A DNA stretch of 24,234 bases from UBA9214 sp964443845 (lineage in GTDB: Bacteria; Pseudomonadota; Gammaproteobacteria; UBA9214). The notes under the pieces are model-generated. The model searched no databases. It saw only the letters and a list, made by a program, of their open reading frames with translations, and was not told the origin of the DNA. The stretch covers positions 1 through 24,234 of the forward strand of contig CAYUFA010000039.1 of assembly GCA_964443845.1 (NCBI GenBank), read 5' to 3'. A program made the translations under genes and the position numbers. Below, piece by piece: positions 1-9,407 of the stretch; the first letter of the stretch is position 1; the number at the start of each line of letters is the position of its first letter.

Positions 1-55
1 AGGAAAAGGGGCCGGATACATTTTCTCCAGGAAAATGTATCCGGCCCCTTTTCCT
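1..55. repeat. Perfect 25-bp inverted repeat (REP/RAYT-type palindrome candidate)
   Basis: Bases 1-25 and 31-55 are exact reverse complements around a 5-base loop (tccag). Each arm contains the core ggggccggatacatttt. The right arm ends on the first base of the metallophosphoesterase stop codon. The element may continue left of the window. Such long, perfect palindromes next to stop codons resemble the REP-like repeats mobilised by REP-associated tyrosine transposases, or short non-autonomous elements. In RNA it would form a very stable hairpin that could protect or terminate the metallophosphoesterase mRNA, but no clean U-tract is visible. The perfect symmetry is seen directly; the family assignment is inference. 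Confidence 0.8.
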
Positions 56-1251
56 CAGGCGCGCTGCAGCCGGATCGAGGTGATTTCGGAGGGTACGCCC
101 AGCCGTGACGGTGGCCCCCAGTAGCCGGTGCCGGCACTGACATACAGCCACATGCGGCGCTCCATGAAATGCAGACCGGTCCGGTAGGGCTGCACCAGCC
201 GGATCAGGAAATTCCAGGGGAAGAACTGGCCGCCGTGCAGGTGGCCGCTGAGCTGCAGGTCGTAATTCGCCGCCAGCGCCGCCGGCGTGCTGCGCGGCTG
301 GTGCGCCAGCAGGATGGAATAGTCGGCCGGGCCGGCCCCGCGCCGTGCCCCGGCCGGGTCGGAGGCCTGGGCGGGCAGGTGGGCGCCGGCCGAGTAATCG
401 GTGGCGCCGGCGAGCAGCAGGCGTGCCTGGCCGTGCCGGATGACGTGATGCGCGTTGCTCAGTACCCGCACGCCGAGGGTGGGCAGCAGTGCGCACCACT
501 CCTCGGCCCCCCAGTAGTATTCATGGTTGCCGGTCACGAACCAGCTGCCGTACGGGGCGCGCAGCTGCGTGAGCGGGGTAACGTCGTTGTGCAATACCGA
601 GGTGTAACCGTCGACCAGGTCGCCGGTAATCACCACCAGGTCGGGTTGCAGTGCGTTGCTGCGCTCCACGATGCCCTGCAGGTAATCCCCCTTGATGGTG
701 GCGCCCAGGTGGATATCGCTCAGTTGCACGATGTGAAAGCCGTGCAGGTCCGGGTGCAGTCCGGCGACCGGAATGGACACCGGCTTGACCGGCGCCAGGC
801 GCCGGGCCTCGCGGTAGCCGGCCAGGGACATGCCACCGGTCAGCGTGAGCAGGCCCGCATTCATGCCGTTGGCAAGGAAACTCCTGCGCTCCGGATTGTC
901 CGGCTGCAGCGGTGTCCTGCCGGAGAATGCCCGCAGCAGGCCGGACCACCCCCGCAGCACCAGCCTGCCCAGGTCGCGCACGACCACCAGTGGCCACAGC
1001 CCCATGAAGAGGTCCATGTCGATGTAGGCGATCCAGGTGAGGACGTCGCTGAACTGCGGATGCGCCACGGCCACGCGCCGGGTGGTAAAGACCAGCGGCA
1101 CGAACACGGCGGAAAACAGCAATAGCCCGCCGCCGCCGCGCCGCAGGCGGCTATGCGGGCGCAGCGGCCACAGCAGGGAGCCGGCAATCCAGGCGTGCCC
1201 GCCAAACCAGACAGCGAAGACCAGCAGCAGGAACATACGTGGCCGGAGCAT
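55..1251 (-). CDS. Membrane-anchored metallophosphoesterase (YkuE/YkoQ-like calcineurin family)
   Basis: The 398-residue protein carries all calcineurin-type metallophosphoesterase motifs: SDIHLG at about 178-183, GDLVDG at 210-215, GNHEYY at 241-246, AHQP at about 316-319 and GHLHGG at 336-341. These supply the Asp, His and Asn ligands of a di-metal centre. The N-terminal 110 residues hold several hydrophobic segments, so the catalytic domain is membrane-attached. A twin-arginine-like motif (ERRSFL, about 121-126) followed by a hydrophobic stretch lies just before the catalytic domain, which suggests the enzyme acts outside the cytoplasm. The substrate is unknown; relatives are often called UDP-2,3-diacylglucosamine pyrophosphatase-like or simply phosphohydrolases. 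The start at 1251 is the furthest upstream ATG; an ATG at 1236 is also possible. The gene is divergent from the chelatase gene. Confidence 0.88.
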   Translation of the reverse strand: MLRPRMFLLLVFAVWFGGHAWIAGSLLWPLRPHSRLRRGGGGLLLFSAVFVPLVFTTRRVAVAHPQFSDVLTWIAYIDMDLFMGLWPLVVVRDLGRLVLRGWSGLLRAFSGRTPLQPDNPERRSFLANGMNAGLLTLTGGMSLAGYREARRLAPVKPVSIPVAGLHPDLHGFHIVQLSDIHLGATIKGDYLQGIVERSNALQPDLVVITGDLVDGYTSVLHNDVTPLTQLRAPYGSWFVTGNHEYYWGAEEWCALLPTLGVRVLSNAHHVIRHGQARLLLAGATDYSAGAHLPAQASDPAGARRGAGPADYSILLAHQPRSTPAALAANYDLQLSGHLHGGQFFPWNFLIRLVQPYRTGLHFMERRMWLYVSAGTGYWGPPSRLGVPSEITSIRLQRA

Positions 1252-1364
1252 AGCACGGCCGGTGCAGCGGGTATCCGCACCGCATTCACGGTATGATGCC
1301 CGACAGGCCGGGTGTCCGCACAGATTCCTGCCGCCTGGACCGGTCAGACGGGAGCAAACCGATC

Positions 1365-1724
1365 ATGAAATCCCTGTTGCTCGTTGCGCACGGCAGCCGC
1401 CGGGTGGAGTCGAACGAGGAAGTGCGTATCCTGGCGAGCCGCCTGGCGGCGGCAACGGCGGAATACTTCTCGGTTTCCTGCGCCTTTCTCGAGCTGGCCG
1501 AACCGTCCATTCCGGACGGATTGCGCGCGGCCATCGGCGCGGGGGCCACCGAGGTCGTGGTGTTGCCGTATTTCCTGTCCGCCGGCCGTCACGTGGTCAG
1601 TGACATTCCGGCCGAGGTCGATGTGGTGCGGAAGGAACGGCCGGACGTGGCGATCACCCTGGCGCCGTATCTGGGTGCGGCGCAGGAGCTTGCAGGCGTA
1701 CTGCTGAAGCTGGCGCGTTCCTGA
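1365..1724 (+). CDS. Short CbiX/SirB-like sirohydrochlorin chelatase family protein
   Basis: The 119-residue protein has the single-domain size of CbiX-small chelatases, which insert cobalt or iron into sirohydrochlorin on the way to cobalamin or sirohaem. It begins with the family hallmark AHGS (His9) and keeps the second metal-binding region PYFLSAGRHVVSDIP (His76), plus the FLELAEPSIP segment at 41-50. ATG 1365 was chosen over an upstream in-frame ATG at 1293 because homology starts there and a purine-rich gggag lies about 10 bases upstream. A -10-like TATGAT lies at 1292-1297. The last 71 bases overlap the opposing hypothetical gene at 1654-2034. No other tetrapyrrole gene is present, so whether the in vivo metal is Co, Fe or Ni cannot be told. 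Confidence 0.85.
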   Translation: MKSLLLVAHGSRRVESNEEVRILASRLAAATAEYFSVSCAFLELAEPSIPDGLRAAIGAGATEVVVLPYFLSAGRHVVSDIPAEVDVVRKERPDVAITLAPYLGAAQELAGVLLKLARS

Positions 1725-2034
1725 ACCGGCAGCACTGCGGCGTCCCCGATCCCGGGGTACGGTGGCGCCGCGACAGCCGGCGCTGCAGCCGCGACGCGCT
1801 GCGTTGCGCGCGGTGGATATTGCGTTCCGACCAGGGTGCGACCAGCTCGCCGACGGTCAACGATTTGCTCACCCATGCGCCCTGGCTGTCGGGCCGTTGC
1901 CGGGTTAGTGCGCCGGGCAGGGTGGCGCGCCAGAAGTCGAATTTTCCAGGGTACCGACGGTCGCGTTGGCGGATGCCGTTCTGCTCCCGGTCGAGGCGCA
2001 GCCCGATGGCGGCCGGTACCGGGGCACGCGCCAT
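1654..2034 (-). CDS. Hypothetical basic protein coupled to the upstream hypothetical gene
   Basis: This 126-residue reading frame starts with ATG immediately after the TGA of the upstream gene (TGAATG), an arrangement typical of translational coupling. I recognise no family. The product is Arg-rich; residues about 20-95 (for example GKFDFWRATLPGAL and SLTVGELVAPWSER) use G/C-ending codons like neighbouring genes, which supports real coding. The last 25 or so residues have poorer codon choice and run antisense into the end of the chelatase gene, so the original stop may have been lost. No signal peptide or membrane segment is visible. It could be a genuine small protein with an eroded C-terminus. 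Confidence 0.5.
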   Translation of the reverse strand: MARAPVPAAIGLRLDREQNGIRQRDRRYPGKFDFWRATLPGALTRQRPDSQGAWVSKSLTVGELVAPWSERNIHRAQRSASRLQRRLSRRHRTPGSGTPQCCRFRNAPASAVRLQAPAPHPDTAPG

Positions 2035-3021
2035 TCAGTCCGCCTCTTCCGGGCCGAGTTCGATGTAGAACGTCGACATGACCGTTTCCGCGTCGTTCTG
2101 CTCCGGCCGCGACGCGCGCAAACGTGCCTCGACGCGTGCCGCATCGATGATCCGCCGGTCCACGACCTCGGGGTAGAGCCGGTACTGCCGGGCAACCTTC
2201 ACCGGTTGCACACGGGCATGCTGCTCGAATGCGCCGCGGGTCGCCGCATCGAGGTCGTGCCGCAACAGGTGCCAGGGCGCCTGCCAGCAGACGAAATCGT
2301 GCAGCAGTTGCGTGTGCGCCGCGTCGTGGCGCTGCAGCTCGAGGAAGGTGTCCGGGAAATCCGCCGGCTGCAGCCGGCGCGAGCGCTGTTCCGCGGGCAG
2401 GTGATAGCCGGCGATTCCGGTGCCATGGCCGTCGGCCTCGCGCCGGAACAGTTGTGCGACCGGATCGGGGGCGCTCCGCGAGTTGATATAGTGGCACAGA
2501 TAATCGGCTACCGTGCCGGTTTGCGTCCGGTCGATACCGAGCGGCCCGGCGGCCGCTGAGGTGAAGGTCCTGCGGCAATCCAGACCCGGCGACCAGCGCA
2601 GCGACGGGCTGCGGCCGATGTCCTGTGCGGACAGCGCACTCTCCAGCAGGGCCAGCGGGCGCAGCTCGCGATCGAGCAGCCACAGTTCGTAGTGATCCCG
2701 GAACGGGAACGGGACCCGGTCGTGTGCTTCCAGCAATGCCTCGAACACGCGCTGGCCCAGCGCCTCCATGAGCCGGAAATCCGCGGACGGGAAGATCGGG
2801 CCGCGCTGCAGGCCGCGCGTCTTCGACCAGTGGCCGAAGCGGATGTCGCTGACCTGGGCCCTGCGGGATTCCGGCAGACCTTCCAGGAGGGTTTCATTGC
2901 TGACGTAGATGTCCCAGTGTACGCCGTCGGCGGTGACGGCATCGGCCGAACGGTAGCGGATGCAGTTCATGCTGCCGCGAAACGGGTTGAGCAGGCGCTG
3001 GGAATAATACTCGATGGTCAT
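2035..3021 (-). CDS. Conserved-looking hypothetical protein, about 328 aa
   Basis: The frame is long, with G/C-rich third positions and a convincing amino-acid mix, so it is very probably a gene, but I do not recognise a domain. It begins MTIEYYSQRLLNPF and has no signal peptide or transmembrane segment, so it is likely cytosolic. Aromatic-rich patches include VHWDIYVSNETLL and FRDHYELWLLDRELRPLALLES, and charged helices fill the C-terminal half (HARVQPVKVARQYRLYPEVVDRRIIDAARVEARL lies there, residues about 265-305). It forms a probable two-gene operon with the 126-residue protein. It is divergent from uup across a 243-bp gap that holds a TATAAT on this strand. Confidence 0.75.
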   Translation of the reverse strand: MTIEYYSQRLLNPFRGSMNCIRYRSADAVTADGVHWDIYVSNETLLEGLPESRRAQVSDIRFGHWSKTRGLQRGPIFPSADFRLMEALGQRVFEALLEAHDRVPFPFRDHYELWLLDRELRPLALLESALSAQDIGRSPSLRWSPGLDCRRTFTSAAAGPLGIDRTQTGTVADYLCHYINSRSAPDPVAQLFRREADGHGTGIAGYHLPAEQRSRRLQPADFPDTFLELQRHDAAHTQLLHDFVCWQAPWHLLRHDLDAATRGAFEQHARVQPVKVARQYRLYPEVVDRRIIDAARVEARLRASRPEQNDAETVMSTFYIELGPEEAD

Positions 3022-3186
3022 GACTGGCTAGCGCAGCCCGGTTGCTGTCTGGGGATTACACGCCCCCGGTATAACGGCCCGTAGCGAGGCGCAATCATCG
3101 AGTCGCAGCCTGGCTGTTCCATCACTCCCGCTCTCTTCCCGGCGGGGCCGGACACGGAGGCTCTGACTGCCGTGGTTTCCATGGCC

Positions 3187-3192
3187 ATTATA
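3187..3192 (-). promoter_or_regulatory. Candidate -10 box for the hypothetical operon
   Basis: On the minus strand a perfect TATAAT lies in the 243-bp gap between uup and the hypothetical gene, about 165 bases before the latter's ATG. No good -35 hexamer is present at 16-18 bases. The overlapping plus-strand TATAGT (3189-3194) could serve uup instead. This rests on the hexamer alone. Confidence 0.3.
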
Positions 3193-3264
3193 GTAGTATC
3201 CTGACACCGGCAGAACCGCAGGCACTGCCACGTACATCGATTTCGCAATCCCGGCTACCCGTAC

Positions 3265-5160
<1,896 letters not shown>

Positions 5161-5200
5161 CACGGCAGGCCACTGGTCAGGCTCCGCAGCCGGGACTATT

Positions 5201-5237
5201 GTGTAGGAGCGCAGGCCTGCGCGCCGGCAACACCGGC
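5201..5237. repeat. REP-like palindromic stretch after uup
   Basis: A perfect 14-bp palindrome, gcgcaggcctgcgc (5209-5222), sits in the string tgtaggagc...gcgc and is followed at once by a second stem (gccgg/ccggc, 5223-5237). The tgtaggagcg lead-in followed by a GC-rich stem is typical of interspersed palindromes in many gammaproteobacteria. It lies in the 233-bp gap between uup and pirin, where it could stabilise or terminate the uup transcript. Only one copy is visible, so repeat status is inferred from resemblance. Confidence 0.45.
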
Positions 5238-5393
5238 GATCTGCGTGGACAAGGTCCGTTCCTGCAGCTACCCGGCAGCCGCAGCAGGGCGGGAACGCGC
5301 GCAGGCCCGGAAGTCACCGGCCACGTCCGCCACCTGCCGTTGCCGGGTGCGCCTGCATACCGGGAACGGGTGCCCATACAGAGGAGACGAATC

Positions 5394-6266
5394 ATGCAAC
5401 GACCGGTCGACAGGATCATCACCGCTCACCGTCAGCGCGAAGGCGGCGGTTTTATCGTGCGGCGTCCCGTCCCCACGGCCGGTCTGCGTATGGTCGACCC
5501 GATCCTGCTGATCGACGAAATGGGTCCGGCCGATTACGCGCCCGGCCAGGCAGTCGGCGCACCGGACCATCCGCATCGCGGTTTCGAAACCGTGACCTAC
5601 ATGCTCGCAGGCGAATTCGAACACCGCGACTCGGCGGGGCACGCCGGGCGCATCAATCCGGGCGACGTACAATGGATGACCGCCGGGCGCGGCGTGGTGC
5701 ATTCGGAGATGCCCTCGGCGCGCATCCTGCGTGACGGCGGCGTGGTGCACGGGTTCCAGGTCTGGATCAATCTGCCGGCCCGCCTGAAGATGACCGCGCC
5801 GCGCTACCAGGAAATCGAGGCGGCCAGGATTCCCGAGGCGCGCAGCGCGGACGGGCTGGCCCGGGTGCGGGTGATTGCGGGCGCGGCACTGGGCGTGAGC
5901 GCACGCATCGACACGCACACGCCGATTATCTACCAGCACTGGATCCTGCAGCCGGGTGCGCACGTGCGCCAGCCGCTGGCGGCGGATCACAACGGGCTGG
6001 TGTACGTGTTTCGCGGTGCGCTGCAGGTGGCGGACACGCCGCTGCAGGATGGCCAGCTGGCAGTGCTGGGCAAGGACGGTGACAGCGTGGAACTGGCCAG
6101 CCCGGAACAGGCGCAGGGCGAGACCCACCTGCTGTTGCTCGGCGGTGTGCCGCTGAACGAGGCAGTCGTGCAGCACGGTCCCTTCGTCATGAATACCGAG
6201 GCGGAGATCGTGCAGGCGATCCGTGATTACCAGCAGGGCCGGATGGGGGAGATCGCGCACGGCTGA
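5394..6266 (+). CDS. Pirin family protein (bicupin)
   Basis: The 290-residue protein has the pirin length and all four metal ligands of the N-terminal cupin: His59 and His61 in DHPHRGFETVTY, and His103 and Glu105 in GRGVVHSEMP. The C-terminal cupin domain (about 175-280) includes the conserved HWILQPGAHV and FRGALQV strands. Pirins are Fe-binding proteins; some bacterial members have quercetinase activity and others bind regulatory partners, so the role here is open. ATG 5394 is preceded by gaggaga at the proper distance; an in-frame extension to 5133 would run antisense-like through the intergenic region and lacks homology. It converges on efpL with only 20 bases between stops. Confidence 0.92.
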   Translation: MQRPVDRIITAHRQREGGGFIVRRPVPTAGLRMVDPILLIDEMGPADYAPGQAVGAPDHPHRGFETVTYMLAGEFEHRDSAGHAGRINPGDVQWMTAGRGVVHSEMPSARILRDGGVVHGFQVWINLPARLKMTAPRYQEIEAARIPEARSADGLARVRVIAGAALGVSARIDTHTPIIYQHWILQPGAHVRQPLAADHNGLVYVFRGALQVADTPLQDGQLAVLGKDGDSVELASPEQAQGETHLLLLGGVPLNEAVVQHGPFVMNTEAEIVQAIRDYQQGRMGEIAHG

Positions 6267-6286
6267 GCCGGGCCGTGCGGTGTGGG

Positions 6287-6850
6287 TCAGGCGCGCGAGA
6301 TGTACTCGCCGGTGACGGTATTGACCTTGATGTGCTCACCTGCGGCCAGGTATTCCGGTACCTGGACCACCAGTCCGGTCGAGAGCGTGGCGGGCTTGGT
6401 GCGCGAAGAGGCCGATGCGGCCTTCATGCCCGGCGCGGTATCCTCGATCTTCAGCACCACGGTGGCCGGCAGTTCGATGCCGAGAATCACCCCGTCGGCG
6501 ATCAGCGCCAGCAACCCGTCCAGGTCGGCGCCGAGGTAGCGCAGTTCCTCCTCGATCAGGTCGGCGCCGAGCAGGTACTGTTCGAAGCTTTCCCGGTCCA
6601 TGAAGGTGACGTCGGTACCCTCGCGGTACAGGAACTGTACCGGACGGCGCACGAATTCGACCGGCTGGATGTTGTCATCCCCCTTGAAGCGGTTCTCGTA
6701 CTTGCTCTTGCTGACGATGTCGTGACCGCGCACCTTGTACAGGGTGTTACCGCTGCGCGAGGACGGGCTCTGCACGTCGAGGGAGCGGATGGCGATCTTG
6801 CGGCCATCGATCTCGATGACCATGCCTTTCTTCAGGTCGGAGGCTTTCAT
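6287..6850 (-). CDS. efpL: Elongation factor P-like protein EfpL (YeiP)
   Basis: The 187-residue protein has three EF-P-type beta-barrel domains and closely follows E. coli YeiP/EfpL, including IEEELRYL, ASASSRTKPATLSTGLVVQVPEYL and the GEHIKVNTVTGEY end. EfpL binds stalled ribosomes and relieves arrest at certain proline-containing motifs. The tip loop after beta strand 3 reads QSPSSRSGNTLYK, with Arg32 where canonical EF-P has its modified lysine, as expected for EfpL, which needs no EpmA/EarP-type modification. It lies 3 bases downstream of slyD and is surely co-transcribed with it. EF-P itself is not in the window. Confidence 0.93.
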   Translation of the reverse strand: MKASDLKKGMVIEIDGRKIAIRSLDVQSPSSRSGNTLYKVRGHDIVSKSKYENRFKGDDNIQPVEFVRRPVQFLYREGTDVTFMDRESFEQYLLGADLIEEELRYLGADLDGLLALIADGVILGIELPATVVLKIEDTAPGMKAASASSRTKPATLSTGLVVQVPEYLAAGEHIKVNTVTGEYISRA

Positions 6851-6853
6851 GCC

Positions 6854-7342
6854 TCAGTCGGAATGGTGATGTCCGTCCGGGCCGTGCACGTGGCCGTGTT
6901 CCATTTCCTCATCCGTGGCCTCGCGCACGGACAGTATCTTGACGTCAAAATTGAGCTGCACGCCGGCCAGCGGGTGATTGCCGTCCACGGTGACCGTCTG
7001 TTCGTCCACCTCCGCGACCTGGACCACGATGTTCTGTCCGTCCGGGCCCTGGGCGTAAAACTGCATGCCGGGTTCGATCTGGGTGTCGTCCGGGAACATC
7101 TCGCGGGGCACTTCCTGGATACGCTCTTCATCGCGTACGCCGTAGCCCTCTTCCGGATTGACGTGGACCGAGAGTTCGTCGCCGGCGCGCTTGCCGGTCA
7201 GGGAATTTTCCAGGCCCGGGATGATGTTGCTGGCACCATGCAGGTAGCTGAAGCTGCCGTCGGTGGATTGGTCGATGATCTGGTCCTTGTCGTCTTTCAG
7301 TGTATAGCTGAGGCTGACGACGCGCTTGTCCTGAATCTGCAT
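6854..7342 (-). CDS. slyD: FKBP-type peptidyl-prolyl isomerase SlyD
   Basis: The 162-residue protein has the SlyD plan: an N-terminal FKBP half (VSLSYTLKDDKDQIIDQS and the SFSYLHGASNIIPGLENSLTGKRAGD region, residues about 10-55), an inserted IF chaperone flap (about 68-125, GYGVRDEERIQEVPREMFP to TVDGNHPLAGVQLNFDV) and a short His-rich tail (HGHVHGPDGHHHSD). It catalyses prolyl cis-trans isomerisation, chaperones folding clients and, through its His-rich tail, binds nickel. The tail here is shorter and less Cys/His-rich than in E. coli. The start ATG at 7342 is preceded on the minus strand by a caggag ribosome-binding site. It is the first gene of the slyD-efpL operon. Confidence 0.93.
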   Translation of the reverse strand: MQIQDKRVVSLSYTLKDDKDQIIDQSTDGSFSYLHGASNIIPGLENSLTGKRAGDELSVHVNPEEGYGVRDEERIQEVPREMFPDDTQIEPGMQFYAQGPDGQNIVVQVAEVDEQTVTVDGNHPLAGVQLNFDVKILSVREATDEEMEHGHVHGPDGHHHSD

Positions 7343-7450
7343 GGCATGCTCCTGTACAATAATCCGTGCCTTGTGGAAACAGGCGGCGATACTAACACAG
7401 CAGGTTGGTAATTGTGGCCGTACAGGCAGATTTTCTCCGGAAATTCCGGC

Positions 7451-7747
7451 ATGGAATGGCAGGTATATATACTCCTTTGCAGTGATGATTCCCTGTATAC
7501 GGGGATCACCAACGATCTCGCCCGCCGTCTGTCACAACACGGTGGCCGGCGCGGTGCGAAGTATTTCCGCGGCCGCCGGCCGCTGGGGCTGGTGTACCTC
7601 GAAAGCGGACACACCCGCAGCTCCGCGAGTCGCCGCGAAGCGCAAATCAAGCAGTTGTCGCGTGCCGGCAAGCTGGCGTTGCTGAATGCAGACGCAGCGG
7701 AGACCGACCACGTTTTTCCCGTCGTTTCGGAACAGGGGCGTGCATGA
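7451..7747 (+). CDS. GIY-YIG domain protein, UPF0213/YhbQ-like
   Basis: This 98-residue single-domain protein matches the small UPF0213 family. It has QVYILLCSDDSLYTGITNDLARRLSQHGGRRGAKYFRGRRPL, with the YI..C and YTG elements of the GIY-YIG fold, an Arg a few residues later and a Glu in the C-terminal half (RREAQIKQLSR). GIY-YIG proteins are nucleases; the YhbQ-type stand-alone members have been linked to DNA processing, but the substrate here is unknown. ATG 7451 fits the usual length of about 100 residues better than the upstream ATG at 7412. It is divergent from slyD and just upstream of the GltD-like gene. Confidence 0.88.
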   Translation: MEWQVYILLCSDDSLYTGITNDLARRLSQHGGRRGAKYFRGRRPLGLVYLESGHTRSSASRREAQIKQLSRAGKLALLNADAAETDHVFPVVSEQGRA

Positions 7748-7827
7748 GGCGGTAATCCGGGGAATTTCCCCGGCGTGCCGTGCGTGAACTACACTCAAGG
7801 GAAGTGCCGTCATCCGGTACCAGGCCG

Positions 7828-9270
7828 ATGGATGAGCGTGGATTCCTGCAGATTGCACGGGCCGGCGCCTGCCGGCAGGGGCCGGCGCTGCGTGTGCGCC
7901 ACTGGCACGAATACGAGTCCACCATGGCGGATCCGCAGGCGCGGCAGCAGGCCACGCGGTGTATGGATTGCGGGACTCCGTGCTGCCATAGCCACTGCCC
8001 GGTGCACAACCTGATTCCGGACTGGAACCGGCTGGCCAGTGAAGCCGACTGGTATGCTGCCTGGCAACAACTGGATAACACCAACAACTTTCCCGAGTTC
8101 ACCGGACGGGTCTGCAGTGCGCCATGCGAGGATGCCTGCACGCTGAGCATCGGCAGCCAGCCGGTGACCATTCGCTCGATCGAGCTCGCCATCGTGGAAC
8201 ATGCCTGGCGGGCGGGCTGGATCCGGCCGCGGCGCCCGCGCAGGCGCCGCTTCGAGCGCGTGGCCGTGGTCGGTTCCGGACCGGCCGGCCTGGCCTGTGC
8301 GCAGCAGCTGGTCGCCGCCGGTTACCGGGTGGCCGTCTACGAAAAGGCCGACCGTCCGGGTGGCCTGCTGCGGTACGGCATCCCGGATTTCCGGCTGGAC
8401 AAGTCCGTGCTGGACCGCCGTCTCGGCCAGCTGCAGGCGGAAGGTGTGCGCTTCCTGACCACCTCGCCCGTCGATTCGTGGCGGCGGCTCGAAGACCTGC
8501 GGCGGCGTTGTCATGCCGTGGTGCTGGCCTGCGGTGCGGGCCAGCCGCGGGTCCTCGAGGTCCCCGGCCGCACCCTGCATGGCGTGCACTATGCCATGGA
8601 ATTCCTGGAGCAGCAGAACCGGCGCGTGGCAGGTGAGCGGTTCGCAGCGGACCAGGTCATCACGGCACGCGACAAGTCCGTCGCCGTGATCGGCGGCGGC
8701 GATACCGGCGGTGATTGCGTGGGCACCGCGTTGCGGCAGCGCGCGCGCGAGGTATTCCAGATCCAGTACCATGACTGCCCGCCGCGCCACGTCGACAACC
8801 TGCTGTACTGGCCGGCCCCGGTGCCGGAGTGGCATGCCAACGATCACGACGAGGAGGGCTGCCGGCGCATCTGGGGCTTCGACACCGTCGCGTGCAGCGG
8901 GAATGACGGACGCGTGACGACCCTGCATCTGCAACGCCTGCGCTGGCAGCGTACCGCCCGGGGAGGCTGGGAGCGGCAGGCCCTGTCCGGTCGTACCCGT
9001 ACCCTGCCGGTGCAGCTGGTGCTGGTGGCGACCGGTTTCCGCCATGTCTCCCATGACGGACTGATCCGGGAGTCCGGGCTGGCAGTGGACGAGCGGGGTA
9101 ACATCGCCGCTTCCGCGGAGCAGTATGCGACCAGTCTGCCGGGCGTGTTTGCCTGTGGTGATGCCCGTCGGGGCCAGTCGCTGGTGGTGTGGGCGATTCG
9201 TGAGGGCCGCCAGTGTGCGCGGGCGGTGGATATCGCCCTGTCCGGTGACAGCCTGCTGCCGGCGCTGTAA
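7828..9270 (+). CDS. gltD: Glutamate synthase small subunit-like flavoprotein (GltD family)
   Basis: The protein (480 residues from ATG 7828) has the full GltD architecture. An N-terminal Fe-S domain has Cys45, Cys48, Cys52/53 and Cys57 (CMDCGTPCCHSHCPVHN) and a second CxxxCxxxC set near 97-105. An FAD-binding GSGPAG lies near 149, an NADPH-binding GGGDTG near 289, and a closing FAD motif FACGDARRGQSLVVWAIREGR near 440. GltD passes electrons from NADPH through FAD and Fe-S clusters to the GltB subunit, which makes glutamate from 2-oxoglutarate and glutamine. No gltB is in the window, so it may pair with a distant gltB or serve another oxidoreductase. A 16-residue extension from 7780 is possible, but the family starts near MDERGFLQIAR. 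Confidence 0.88.
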   Translation: MDERGFLQIARAGACRQGPALRVRHWHEYESTMADPQARQQATRCMDCGTPCCHSHCPVHNLIPDWNRLASEADWYAAWQQLDNTNNFPEFTGRVCSAPCEDACTLSIGSQPVTIRSIELAIVEHAWRAGWIRPRRPRRRRFERVAVVGSGPAGLACAQQLVAAGYRVAVYEKADRPGGLLRYGIPDFRLDKSVLDRRLGQLQAEGVRFLTTSPVDSWRRLEDLRRRCHAVVLACGAGQPRVLEVPGRTLHGVHYAMEFLEQQNRRVAGERFAADQVITARDKSVAVIGGGDTGGDCVGTALRQRAREVFQIQYHDCPPRHVDNLLYWPAPVPEWHANDHDEEGCRRIWGFDTVACSGNDGRVTTLHLQRLRWQRTARGGWERQALSGRTRTLPVQLVLVATGFRHVSHDGLIRESGLAVDERGNIAASAEQYATSLPGVFACGDARRGQSLVVWAIREGRQCARAVDIALSGDSLLPAL

Positions 9271-9407
9271 CCGGCGGGCGTTTCCGGTCCGCTCCTGCCA
9301 CGGGAATCCTGCGGCCGGGTGTCGGGCTGCGCAGGCAAACGCCGCCACCGGGTTGTACAATGCGGTGCGCGCCGTTGCTACCGCACGCACAACCTGGGAG
9401 ACACGCT

